The notes under the pieces: model-generated
Database searches by the model: none
Told to the model about the DNA's origin: nothing
What the model saw: only the letters and a program-made list of their open reading frames with translations
Virus record (IMG/VR): IMGVR_UViG_3300006920_006847
Coordinates: 1-24,485 of that record
Strand: one strand, 5' to 3'
DNA: 24,485 bases
DNA from: a virus
Position numbers and translations under genes: made by a program
Shown here: positions 6,221-13,583 of the stretch, one piece after another
Layout: every line of letters starts with the position of its first letter
Position numbering within the stretch: the stretch's first letter is position 1

Positions 6221-7129
6221 ATGAAAGACCATTCACTATTAGTAGAAAAATATCGTCCTACACAGTTAGATAATTATGTAGGTAACGAAAATATTAAAAA
6301 AACCATATCACAGTACTTAGGTCAAAATGATATACAAAATTTAATATTTTATGGACCTGCAGGTACGGGTAAAACAACACTTGCAAAGATTATAGTAAAA
6401 AATCTTGATTGTGATTTTATTTACATTAATGCATCTGATGAAAGAGGTATTGAAACTATTAGAGATAAAGTATCTGGGTTTGCTTCGACTGCTAGTTTTA
6501 AATCACTAAAAGTAGTAATTTTAGATGAAGCAGATTTTCTTACTATACAAGCCCAAGCCTCACTTCGTAATGTGATTGAAACATTTTCTCGTAATACCAG
6601 GTTTATCTTAACTTGCAATTATATAGAACGTATTATTGATCCGTTACAGTCTAGATGTCAAACACTTAAAGTAATTCCACCATCAAAGCAAGATATTGCT
6701 TACCATTGTATGGAAATTTTTAAAAGTGAGGAAGCAAGTTGCAGTGCTGATGATTTAAAAACTATTATAAATCAGTATTACCCAGATATCCGTAAAATGC
6801 TTAATACTATTCAACTATCAATCCAAGATGGTAAAGTAGTAATAGATAAATCAGTACTTGTGTCATCTAACTATATGGCCTCGGTATTGAAAGAATTAAC
6901 TAAGAAAAAACCTGATTGGAGAGAAATTAGACAAATAATTACAAATGCAAATATTCAAGACTTTGAAGAGTTTTATCGTTATCTTTACGATAATGCTACA
7001 ATTTATATTCCTGGTGGTGAAGGAATGGTGGCAATCCTTATTAATGAACACTCATATCAAGCGAATTTTAGAATTGATAAAGAAATAAACTGTATGAGTT
7101 TAATAGCAAAATTAATTAATCTTAAATAA
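6221..7129 (+). CDS. 44: Sliding-clamp loader large subunit, gp44-like AAA+ ATPase
   Basis: Opens and places the gp45 ring on primer-template DNA together with gp62. The 302-aa length fits T4 gp44 (319). The start LLVEKYRPTQLDNYVGNE is the classic clamp-loader opening. Walker A GPAGTGKTT lies at 45-53, Walker B LDEAD at 101-105, and the clamp-loader SRC motif at 144-146 (LQSRCQTL) provides the arginine finger in trans. The C-terminal collar is less conserved. It is preceded by an AGGAG-like sequence 8-9 nt before the ATG. Place in the replisome cluster supports the call. Confidence 0.95.
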   Translation: MKDHSLLVEKYRPTQLDNYVGNENIKKTISQYLGQNDIQNLIFYGPAGTGKTTLAKIIVKNLDCDFIYINASDERGIETIRDKVSGFASTASFKSLKVVILDEADFLTIQAQASLRNVIETFSRNTRFILTCNYIERIIDPLQSRCQTLKVIPPSKQDIAYHCMEIFKSEEASCSADDLKTIINQYYPDIRKMLNTIQLSIQDGKVVIDKSVLVSSNYMASVLKELTKKKPDWREIRQIITNANIQDFEEFYRYLYDNATIYIPGGEGMVAILINEHSYQANFRIDKEINCMSLIAKLINLK

Positions 7130-7133
7130 ATAA

Positions 7134-7388
7134 ATGATGAAAAATCAACAACAAGAACTAAACGTAAACATTGATCTTAAAAATACCCAACCGGTATTAT
7201 CTTCTACAGGTGGGAAAGTATTTTCTGAAGGAGTTATTCTTCGTAAAGTATCTAAATTTGTAGCAGGTACCTCTGAAGATGCTATTATGCCCATTCCTGT
7301 ATTTTATGATGTAGTAACAGGTGAAATTATTCAAGAAATGTTGCCTAAAGAATTACGAGAAGAGTTTGAAGAAAAAACAAGTAAATAG
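7134..7388 (+). CDS. Unknown 84-aa protein between genes 44 and 62
   Basis: Two adjacent ATGs (7134, 7137) could start it; the leader is AAATAAATAA without Shine-Dalgarno. The N-terminus QQQELNVNIDLKNTQ is a probable amphipathic strand, followed by GGKVFSEGVILRKVSKFV and PVFYDVVTGEII, giving a small all-beta look, and an acidic/basic helix at the end (PKELREEFEEK). No cysteines. I do not recognise the family. Its end overlaps the most likely start of gp62, so it is part of the clamp-loader operon. Confidence 0.7.
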   Translation: MMKNQQQELNVNIDLKNTQPVLSSTGGKVFSEGVILRKVSKFVAGTSEDAIMPIPVFYDVVTGEIIQEMLPKELREEFEEKTSK

Positions 7389-7806
7389 TATTTTTGAGTG
7401 GTTAGATGAAATAATGTTATATAAATCTGACCCCCCATCCTTTTCAGATGAATCATGGGATAACTGGAATACTTATATGGTTAATAGATATCTATCTATG
7501 AATATAAATTACATAGATCTTGTAAATTATGTTCAAAAGATAAACCCACAAAATAAACAACAAATCTATACCATTTACCGAGAAATGATACCAAAGAAAA
7601 AACTATGGCTTAAGTACATTAAAAACGAAAATAAGAAAAATTATAAAGAAATTTCTAACTACATAGCAGAATATTTTAAATGTTCTCTTAGGGAAGCTGA
7701 TGAGCATATTTACATTTTACGTAAATCCGGAGTTAAAGATATTCTTTGTGAAGTAGGGTTTGATGAAAAAGAAGCCAATAAATTATTAAAAGGAACTAAA
7801 TTATGA
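7366..7806 (+). CDS. 62: Clamp loader small subunit, gp62-like
   Basis: Small, non-ATPase subunit of the T4-type clamp loader. Evidence is the pattern IFEWLDEI near the start, SWDNWNTYMVNRYLSM, then REMIPKKKLWLKYIK and a final helical block (ISNYIAEYFKCSLREADEHIYIL), which follow the layout of gp62 proteins of T4-like cyanophages. The start is uncertain: GTG at 7321 would overlap the previous gene by 68 nt and add a poorly family-like lysine/cysteine-rich stretch; TTG at 7366 gives 146 aa and a 23-nt overlap; there is no ATG before residue IML at 7414. I chose 7366. Position after gene 44 supports the call. Confidence 0.75.
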   Translation: MKKKQVNSIFEWLDEIMLYKSDPPSFSDESWDNWNTYMVNRYLSMNINYIDLVNYVQKINPQNKQQIYTIYREMIPKKKLWLKYIKNENKKNYKEISNYIAEYFKCSLREADEHIYILRKSGVKDILCEVGFDEKEANKLLKGTKL

Positions 7807-8021
7807 GTAAATTAAGAGACATGCTTTACCACTCAGCCCTTGCTGAAAAATCAAAAGCATTATTAACCCTAGACTTACTAGAAAACCATCCAGCAGGTAT
7901 TGGGGATCATTCAACAGATGATTTTTATAAAAATGCTGATGAGGCACTTTCAGCATTAGCTGATGCTGATGATAAGCTAGAGGCAATAGAAAAGTATTTA
8001 GTTAAAAAACAAGTTATATAA
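7803..8021 (+). CDS. Unknown 72-aa helical protein
   Basis: ATGA overlap with the gp62 stop. The sequence is nearly all helical: KLRDMLYHSALAEKSKALLTLDLLENHP, the loop AGIGDHS, then ALSALADADDKLEAIEKYL, an acidic heptad-like helix. The xPxGIGxH turn between two helices recalls small proteins found in other T4-like phages, but no function is known to me. No membrane segment. It is probably translated as part of the gene 44-62 operon. Confidence 0.7.
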   Translation: MSKLRDMLYHSALAEKSKALLTLDLLENHPAGIGDHSTDDFYKNADEALSALADADDKLEAIEKYLVKKQVI

Positions 8022-8033
8022 TATAAAAAAGTT

Positions 8034-8435
8034 ATGGCATTATTAGATCAATCTACCCCCAATACTCCTAAATTAGCAGATGAGGGATTTGGAGAAAAAA
8101 TCACTATTATTGAGTTTGAAGAAACATACCCTGGATTAGCTAAAGAATTTCAACAAATTCAAAAAGAACAATATGAATTATTTGCTGGAAAGATGATGGA
8201 TTATGGGTTATCAAATATTTCTTTAGGGTCTAATCTCGAAGAAAAACAAGACATACATCTCTCATTAACTGGGGTTTGGTTGCGTTGTAATGACAAGATA
8301 AACCGCCTAAAAAACATGCTCAAACGTCAGGGTAAGAATTATGTTAAAGATGAACCTATGATTGATAGTTTTATCGATATTTCTAATTATGGTATTATAG
8401 CTCAATTGGTAATGAGAAATAAATGGAAAAAATAA
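8034..8435 (+). CDS. Nmad1/DUF1599-like protein (nucleotide modification associated domain 1)
   Basis: 133 aa with the pattern of the DUF1599 family: FQQIQKEQYELFAGKMMDYG-SNISLG, then GVWLRCNDKINRLKNML, and DEPMIDSFIDISNYGIIAQLV at the end. The acidic residues in the last block and the RxNDKxxRL motif are the family marks. The family was renamed for its association with phage nucleotide or DNA modification genes; its biochemical role is not firmly established. Its location ahead of a nuclease and a sugar module is in line with DNA or nucleotide metabolism. The leader AAAAAAGTT lacks a Shine-Dalgarno sequence. Family call good, function open. Confidence 0.75.
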   Translation: MALLDQSTPNTPKLADEGFGEKITIIEFEETYPGLAKEFQQIQKEQYELFAGKMMDYGLSNISLGSNLEEKQDIHLSLTGVWLRCNDKINRLKNMLKRQGKNYVKDEPMIDSFIDISNYGIIAQLVMRNKWKK

Positions 8436-8438
8436 GTT

Positions 8439-9380
8439 TTGGCTAAAAAAATCCCTTCTATAATTAAAGAAATTAAACGTTTTGAACCTATAAACATAGA
8501 TTATAGTTTTCAAAAAAATGTTTCTTATTCTCAATTTTCCATGTATAAGCAATGTCCTAAAAAATGGGCATTAAACTACAGAGATGGGCATAAAACAGTT
8601 GAACAATCTATTCATTTCGTTTTTGGTACTTCTTTCCATGAAACTCTACAGCATTATTTGGATACGATGTATGAAAAAAGTATTACAGGGGCTGATGAAA
8701 TTGATATTGAAGAACATTTTAAAAGTGGTTTTATGCGGGAGTATCAAGCTGCATATAAGAAAAACAACAACCTCCACTTCAGCTCAGCAGAAGAACTAAG
8801 AGAATTTTATGAAGATGGGATTGCTATCTTGGATTTCTTCAAAAAGAAAAGAGGCAAATATTTCAGTAAACGAGGATGGCATTTAGTAGGATGTGAAGTA
8901 CCTGTAACTTTAACGCCTAATAAGCATTATCCTAATGTGATATATCAAGGCCATTTAGACGTTGTTTTATACAATGAAAACACGGAATCTTTCAAGATTA
9001 TAGACATTAAAACATCTACACGTGGTTGGAATGATAAAACCAAAAAAGATGAAATTAAACAATTCCAACTTGTTTTATACAAAAAATTCTTTTCAGAGCA
9101 GTTCAATATCCCTTTAGATAGAATTAATATTGAGTTTTTTATTGTAAAAAGAAAAGTATGGGAAAACAGTGATTTCCCCACTTCTAGAATCCAAACCTTC
9201 ATTCCTGCCTCAGGAAAAGTAAAATTAAACAAGGTAGATAAAGAATTAAATGAATTTTTAGAATCAGCATTTACTAGAAAGGGGTATTCCCAAAAGGACC
9301 ATCAACCAAAAACAAATATGTTTTGTCAGTATTGTTCTTTTTATAAAACTCATTTATGTTCTGCGACTTTTGAAAAGTAG
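8439..9380 (+). CDS. PD-(D/E)XK nuclease with four-cysteine (probable Fe-S) signature, Cas4/RecB-like
   Basis: Starts at a TTG (MAKKIPSII), 3 bases after the previous stop; no ATG fits before YSQFSMYKQC. Catalytic residues are visible as E152 (CEVPV), D174 (GHLDVVL) and D189-x-K191 (IIDIKTS), with H67 in the family's early SFHETL helix. Cysteines C39 (KQCPKKW), C296, C299 and C307 (CQYCSFYKTHLC) are placed like the 4Fe-4S ligands of Cas4/AddB-type nucleases. It should be a DNA exonuclease or endonuclease. Related proteins occur in many T4-like phages and may act in recombination, DNA end processing or host DNA breakdown. No CRISPR genes are nearby, so a Cas4 role is not indicated. Confidence 0.88.
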   Translation: MAKKIPSIIKEIKRFEPINIDYSFQKNVSYSQFSMYKQCPKKWALNYRDGHKTVEQSIHFVFGTSFHETLQHYLDTMYEKSITGADEIDIEEHFKSGFMREYQAAYKKNNNLHFSSAEELREFYEDGIAILDFFKKKRGKYFSKRGWHLVGCEVPVTLTPNKHYPNVIYQGHLDVVLYNENTESFKIIDIKTSTRGWNDKTKKDEIKQFQLVLYKKFFSEQFNIPLDRINIEFFIVKRKVWENSDFPTSRIQTFIPASGKVKLNKVDKELNEFLESAFTRKGYSQKDHQPKTNMFCQYCSFYKTHLCSATFEK

Positions 9381-9394
9381 TATATATGTATGTG

Positions 9395-9402
9395 TATAAA
9401 TA
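9395..9402 (+). promoter_or_regulatory. T4-type late promoter box TATAAATA
   Basis: An exact match to the T4 late promoter consensus, 17 bases before the ATG of the ribbon-helix-helix gene, in the 39-base gap 9381-9419. It is followed by further TAAA repeats. In T4 this box is read by the sigma factor gp55 with help of gp45. The position, at the border between replication and glycan genes, fits a switch of expression class. AT-rich sequence makes chance matches possible; one lies in coding DNA at 15811. Confidence 0.5.
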
Positions 9403-9419
9403 AATAAATAATAAAGATT

Positions 9420-9611
9420 ATGGCAGATAAGCAACAATCACTTACTAGTGTAAAAATTGATAGTGAACTATTTGATGAATTTAAAATAGCATGTGTTAGG
9501 CATAAGTTTTCTTTCCAAAAACTTGCCGAACGAGCTATTCATTTGTATCTTACAGATGATGGATTCAGAAAAGAAATTCACAATCATAATAATTTAGAAT
9601 TAAAATCTTAA
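9420..9611 (+). CDS. Small ribbon-helix-helix-like DNA-binding protein
   Basis: 63 aa with the plan of CopG/Arc-type regulators: strand LTSVKIDSELFDEFK, first helix ELFDEFKIACVRH, turn KFS, second helix FQKLAERAIHLYLTDDGF. Such proteins dimerise and insert the strand pair into the DNA major groove. It is the first gene after the late-type box and is followed 14 bases later by the first glycosyltransferase, so it could regulate this operon or itself. The family call rests on pattern only, and targets cannot be predicted. Confidence 0.65.
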   Translation: MADKQQSLTSVKIDSELFDEFKIACVRHKFSFQKLAERAIHLYLTDDGFRKEIHNHNNLELKS

Positions 9612-9625
9612 ATCAAGTTTAGAGT

Positions 9626-11056
9626 ATGAAAAATGGTTATTTAAAACCCGATCAAAGAAAAAAAATCCTTCTGATCTGTGATGATATTAGAATGCCTTCG
9701 GGTGTAGCAAATGTAGGCAAGGAATTAATTATTAATACTTGCCATCATTATAATTGGGTGAATATTGGGGGTGCAATTACCCATCCCGAAAAAGGTAAAA
9801 GATTAGATATTAGTCAGGGTACAAATGAAGCCGCAGGTATAGATGATGCTTCAGTAATTATTTACCCCATTAATGGTTATGGAGATGCAAGTCTTATTAG
9901 AAATATGATAAGGATGGAAAAGCCAGATGCAATATTCCTAATTACAGACCCTAGATATTTTATTTGGTTATTCGATATTGAGAATGAGATTAGAAAAACT
10001 ACCCCCATTGTTTATTTAAATATTTGGGATGATTTTCCTGTTCCTCTTTATAATAAACCTTATTATGAATCATGTGATGCTTTATTAGGAATTTCAAAAC
10101 AAACCGTCTTAATTAATAAATTAGCATTAGGTGATAAGACTAAGGATAAAATTATTGAATATGTTCCTCATGGTATTAATACTAAAATGTTCCACCCTTT
10201 AGAAAAAGAAGATGTAGAACTTCAAGAATTAAGAAACAAAGTTTATGGTAAAGATGAAGTTGATTTTACATTATTCTTCAATTCCCGGAATATTAGAAGA
10301 AAACAAATCCCAGATACTTTATTAGCTTTTAAATATTTCTTAGATAAATTACCTAAAGAAAAAGCAGATAAATGTCGTTTACTCCTCCATACAGAACCTG
10401 TTAGTGAGCATGGTACTAATTTAATTGCTGTTAGAGATTATCTATTTGGTAAAAAATCTAAAAATATAATTTTCTCCACAAGTAAAATAACACCTCAAGA
10501 GTTAAATAAAATGTATAATTTAGCTGATGGTCAAATTTTATTAACTTCTAATGAAGGGTGGGGACTTTCACTTACTGAAGCTTTAATAACGGGAACTCCT
10601 ATTATAGCTAATGTTACAGGAGGAATGCAAGATCAAATGAGATTTGAAGATGAAGATGGGAAATGGTTTATCCCCTCAAAAGAAGTTCCATCTAACCATA
10701 CAGGAAAGTATAAAAAACATGGTAAATGGGCTTTCCCGGTATATCCTACTAATCGTTCTTTACAAGGTTCCCCTCCAACCCCTTACATTTGGGATGATAG
10801 ATGTAGACCTGAAGATGCAGCTGAACAAATCATGAAACTTTATAACATGAGTCCAGAAGAAAGGAAAGAATGTGGTAAAGCAGGATATGAATGGGTTACA
10901 GGTGATGAAGCAGGATTCACAGGAAAAGAAATGGGAAATAGAGTTATTACTCATGTTAATACATTATTTGAAACTTGGAAACCAAGAGAAAAATATGAAT
11001 TTATTAATGTAACAGAACTTCCCGAAGAAAAACTAATGCACGAATTAATTTATTAA
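9626..11056 (+). CDS. Glycosyltransferase, GT-B fold, GT4-like
   Basis: Transfers a sugar from a nucleotide donor. 476 aa with an N-terminal Rossmann half (KILLICDDIRMPSGVANVG at 13-31), the linker YVPHGINTKMFHP at 179-191 typical of GT4 enzymes, and the donor-site E-x7-E motif EGWGLSLTE at 310-318, followed by GTPIIANVTGGMQDQ. An insertion after residue 335 with KWFIPS and a proline/aromatic stretch is unusual compared to bacterial GT4 enzymes. No signal or membrane segment, so it acts in the cytoplasm. The acceptor is unknown; the gene begins a long run of sugar genes, with a second GT4-like enzyme directly after. Confidence 0.9.
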   Translation: MKNGYLKPDQRKKILLICDDIRMPSGVANVGKELIINTCHHYNWVNIGGAITHPEKGKRLDISQGTNEAAGIDDASVIIYPINGYGDASLIRNMIRMEKPDAIFLITDPRYFIWLFDIENEIRKTTPIVYLNIWDDFPVPLYNKPYYESCDALLGISKQTVLINKLALGDKTKDKIIEYVPHGINTKMFHPLEKEDVELQELRNKVYGKDEVDFTLFFNSRNIRRKQIPDTLLAFKYFLDKLPKEKADKCRLLLHTEPVSEHGTNLIAVRDYLFGKKSKNIIFSTSKITPQELNKMYNLADGQILLTSNEGWGLSLTEALITGTPIIANVTGGMQDQMRFEDEDGKWFIPSKEVPSNHTGKYKKHGKWAFPVYPTNRSLQGSPPTPYIWDDRCRPEDAAEQIMKLYNMSPEERKECGKAGYEWVTGDEAGFTGKEMGNRVITHVNTLFETWKPREKYEFINVTELPEEKLMHELIY

Positions 11057-11067
11057 AAAACAGTTAT

Positions 11068-12366
11068 ATGGAAAAATCAACCTTTTTTATATCAGCTCCA
11101 TTTGATACATACAGTGGTTATGGAGCTCGTTCTCGAGATGTTATTAAATCTATCATAAAATCCGAAAAATACGACGTTAAACTTTTACCCCAACGATGGG
11201 GTAATACACCTCATGGGTTTATAAATGACCATGAAGAAGAATGGGGATTTTTAGTTAAACACATCTATGACCAACCTCAACTAAACCAAAAACCTGACAT
11301 TTGGCTACAGGTTACTGTACCAAGTGAGTTTAATCCTGTAGGAAAGTATAATATTGGTATGACTGCAGGGATGGAAACTACAATTGTTCACCATGGTTGG
11401 GTTGAGGGAATGAATAGAATGGATATTAATTTCGTATCCTCAGAACATTCTAAACAAACCTTCCTAAATTCAATTTATACTAAAAATAACGAACAAAATC
11501 AACCTGTTGGTGAGATTAAAATTCAAAAACCTATTGAAGTATTATTTGAAGGAGCTAATTTAGATGTTTACAAACCTGTTAAATCTAATTTTGATTTACC
11601 CCAAATGAAAGAATCTTTTGCCTATTTGTTTGTAGGACATTGGATGCAGGGTAATTTAGGAGAAGATAGAAAAAATGTAGGATTATTAGTTAAAGCATTT
11701 TTTGAGTTATTTAAAAATAAACAAAATGCTCCTGCATTAATTCTTAAAACAGCAGTTACCGGAGCTTCATATATAGGTAGAGATCAAATTATAGATAAGA
11801 TTAACCAAATCAAGGCTACAATGGGTGATCAAAGATTACCTAATGTTTATCTACTCCATGGTGAATTTAGTGATGTGGAGATGAATGAAATTTATAACCA
11901 TCCTAAAGTAAAAGCTATGGTAAGTTTAACTAAAGGTGAAGGTTTCGGTCGTCCTTTACTTGAATTTAGTTTAACTAAAAAACCTATATTAGCTACAAAT
12001 TGGAGTGGGCATGTTGATTTCCTCAACTCAGAATTTACTTCTTTAATCAATGGAGAATTAAAAAATGTAGATGATTCAGCTGTAGTTAAAGATATGATTT
12101 TAAAAGAATCTCAATGGTTTACTCCAAACTCAGGAGAAATTGGACATTATTTAAAAGATATGTTTAAAAATTATAAAAAATATGCTGAGTTAGGTAAACG
12201 ACAAGCTCATTTTTCTAAAACTAATTTTAGTTGGGGTAAAATGGATGAAAAATTAAATGAATATCTTGATAAAAATATTCCTGAATTCCCTAAACAAGTA
12301 AAATTACAATTACCAAAACTTAAAAAAATAGAATTGCCTAAGAAAAAAGTGGCGGTTGCAAAATAA
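11068..12366 (+). CDS. Glycosyltransferase, GT-B fold, GT4-like (second)
   Basis: 432 aa. The N-terminal half starts FFISAPFDTYSGYGARSRD, the glycine-rich acceptor-side loop of GT4-type enzymes. The C-terminal half has FVGHWMQGNLGEDRKN, then the E-x7-E motif EGFGRPLLE at 291-299 and PILATNWSGHVDFL. The tail from about residue 405 is lysine/proline-rich with repeated LPK units and may be flexible or bind an anionic partner. Starts 11 bases after the previous gene; its leader AAAAACAGTTATAT is identical to that at 3747. Different N-terminal sequence from the preceding enzyme suggests distinct acceptors rather than a recent duplication. Confidence 0.9.
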   Translation: MEKSTFFISAPFDTYSGYGARSRDVIKSIIKSEKYDVKLLPQRWGNTPHGFINDHEEEWGFLVKHIYDQPQLNQKPDIWLQVTVPSEFNPVGKYNIGMTAGMETTIVHHGWVEGMNRMDINFVSSEHSKQTFLNSIYTKNNEQNQPVGEIKIQKPIEVLFEGANLDVYKPVKSNFDLPQMKESFAYLFVGHWMQGNLGEDRKNVGLLVKAFFELFKNKQNAPALILKTAVTGASYIGRDQIIDKINQIKATMGDQRLPNVYLLHGEFSDVEMNEIYNHPKVKAMVSLTKGEGFGRPLLEFSLTKKPILATNWSGHVDFLNSEFTSLINGELKNVDDSAVVKDMILKESQWFTPNSGEIGHYLKDMFKNYKKYAELGKRQAHFSKTNFSWGKMDEKLNEYLDKNIPEFPKQVKLQLPKLKKIELPKKKVAVAK

Positions 12367-12374
12367 TTTTAATT

Positions 12375-12851
12375 ATGAGTTACGACAATTTGATTAAATG
12401 TGAGAGATGCGAAGGGGATGCTTGCTATGTCCAAGAAGTAAATGAATCTATTACTAACTATATGTGTTATGGGTGTGGTTTTCAAACTAACACTTTAATG
12501 AAAAAAGGAGAAGAATTTTTCGAACAACAAATGGAAACACTCCCTGATTTATATAAAGAACTAATGGGGGAAGATGATGAAGGGAAAGTTTGGATGCCTA
12601 CTGTTATTAATTTACCCTCTAAAGGAATGGTGTTTGCAAATGGAACTAAAGCAAGTGATTGGAGATGGTCATCAGTAAAAGCAGTACCTGTAAAAGAAGA
12701 GGAAAAAGAAAAATATCCTATTCCTAATAAAAAAGGAGAGTTTTATGAATGGCGGATGGATATGTCGACAATTACCCACTATGATGAAAAAGATTTCGTG
12801 GATGCCTTAGATTTTATTGGTATATTTGATAAACAAGAAATTGAAGAATAA
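12375..12851 (+). CDS. Zinc-ribbon protein of unknown function, 158 aa
   Basis: The N-terminus holds two CxxC knuckles, C9/C12 (KCERCEGD) and C31/C34 (MCYGCGFQ), a probable zinc ribbon. An acidic middle region follows, then a second part with VINLPSKGMVFANGT, DWRWSSVKAVPV and a final WRMDMSTITHYDEKDFVDALDFIG. That part looks globular and conserved-like but I cannot assign it. Such two-part proteins are seen among uncharacterised T4-like phage genes. It sits between glycosyltransferases without obvious sugar motifs. DNA, RNA or protein binding is possible; nothing in the sequence decides. Confidence 0.75.
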   Translation: MSYDNLIKCERCEGDACYVQEVNESITNYMCYGCGFQTNTLMKKGEEFFEQQMETLPDLYKELMGEDDEGKVWMPTVINLPSKGMVFANGTKASDWRWSSVKAVPVKEEEKEKYPIPNKKGEFYEWRMDMSTITHYDEKDFVDALDFIGIFDKQEIEE

Positions 12852-12973
12852 TGGATTTGGTTTTAAGAGAAATAGCCCATCAAGTTGTAGAAATTGTTGA
12901 AAACACAACAAACCAACATGATGCTAAAGATCAAGTTTTAGAATTTTTAGAAAAACATTACAATGAGAATTAG
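12851..12973 (+). CDS. Short 40-aa helical ORF
   Basis: ATG overlaps the previous stop (TAATG) and the reading frame runs 40 codons to TAG, filling the gap before the GT2 gene and overlapping its start by 11 nt. The product (MDLVLREIAHQ ... VLEFLEKHYNEN) is predicted as two amphipathic helices with acidic character. The tight fit on both sides argues that it is a real gene; the small size argues caution. No family recognised. Confidence 0.55.
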   Translation: MDLVLREIAHQVVEIVENTTNQHDAKDQVLEFLEKHYNEN

Positions 12974-13583
12974 TTACGCAATTACTTGCTATAACGAAGT
13001 AGAAGAAACTAAACGTTTACTTAATTTTTTAGTAAAACATTCTAGAGAACAAGACGAAATAGTTGTATTTTGGGATAATAATGGTCCCGAAGAATTGAGA
13101 AATTTTTTAGAGGAATTTTATAATTCCAATCCAATTAATTTCTATGCTATTACATTTAATAAAAACTTTTCTGAGTTAAAAAATAGTTTAAAAAAGGAAT
13201 GTAATGGAGATTATATTTTCCAGATAGATGCAGATGAAATGCTAACTGAAGAATTTATAAACCAATTACCGGGTATTCTAGAAACTAATAGTAATGTAGA
13301 AATGTTTAGAGTTCCTAGAGTAAACACTGTTGAAGGGATTACTCAACAGCATATACAACAATGGAGATGGAATGTAAATGAAAATGGTTGGGTAAATTGG
13401 CCTGATTATCAAGATCGAATTCTTAAAAATAAAGAAGAAATAAGATGGGAAAGACCTGTACATGAAATTATTACAGGTTATAAAACAGTGTCTGAATTGC
13501 CTGCTGATCCTTTATTTGCATTAATCCATGAAAAAACCATAGAAAAACAAGAAAAACAAAATCAGTTATATAACACAATATGA
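12963..13583 (+). CDS. Glycosyltransferase family 2-like, short
   Basis: 206 aa GT-A-fold enzyme. The start ISYAITCYNEVEETKRLL is the GT2 nucleotide-binding strand and helix; the metal-binding DxD is DAD at 89-91 (FQIDADEML), and RWERPVHEII near residue 165 resembles the WaaE/KdtX-type GT2 branch that acts on lipopolysaccharide core or capsule. It is shorter than most GT2 enzymes (about 250-330 aa), lacking a long C-terminal part, but has all core motifs. It ends with an ATGA overlap into the epimerase gene. Donor and acceptor are unknown. Confidence 0.85.
   Translation: MRISYAITCYNEVEETKRLLNFLVKHSREQDEIVVFWDNNGPEELRNFLEEFYNSNPINFYAITFNKNFSELKNSLKKECNGDYIFQIDADEMLTEEFINQLPGILETNSNVEMFRVPRVNTVEGITQQHIQQWRWNVNENGWVNWPDYQDRILKNKEEIRWERPVHEIITGYKTVSELPADPLFALIHEKTIEKQEKQNQLYNTI

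Noticed and set aside
8584-8799. Plus-strand frame inside the nuclease gene, and a similar one at 10644-10835
   Set aside because: Both lie wholly within well-supported genes in other frames and have no motif support.
8439-9380. Cas4 of a CRISPR adaptation system
   Set aside because: No cas1/cas2 genes or repeat-spacer array is visible in the window; stand-alone Fe-S PD-(D/E)XK nucleases are common in phages.
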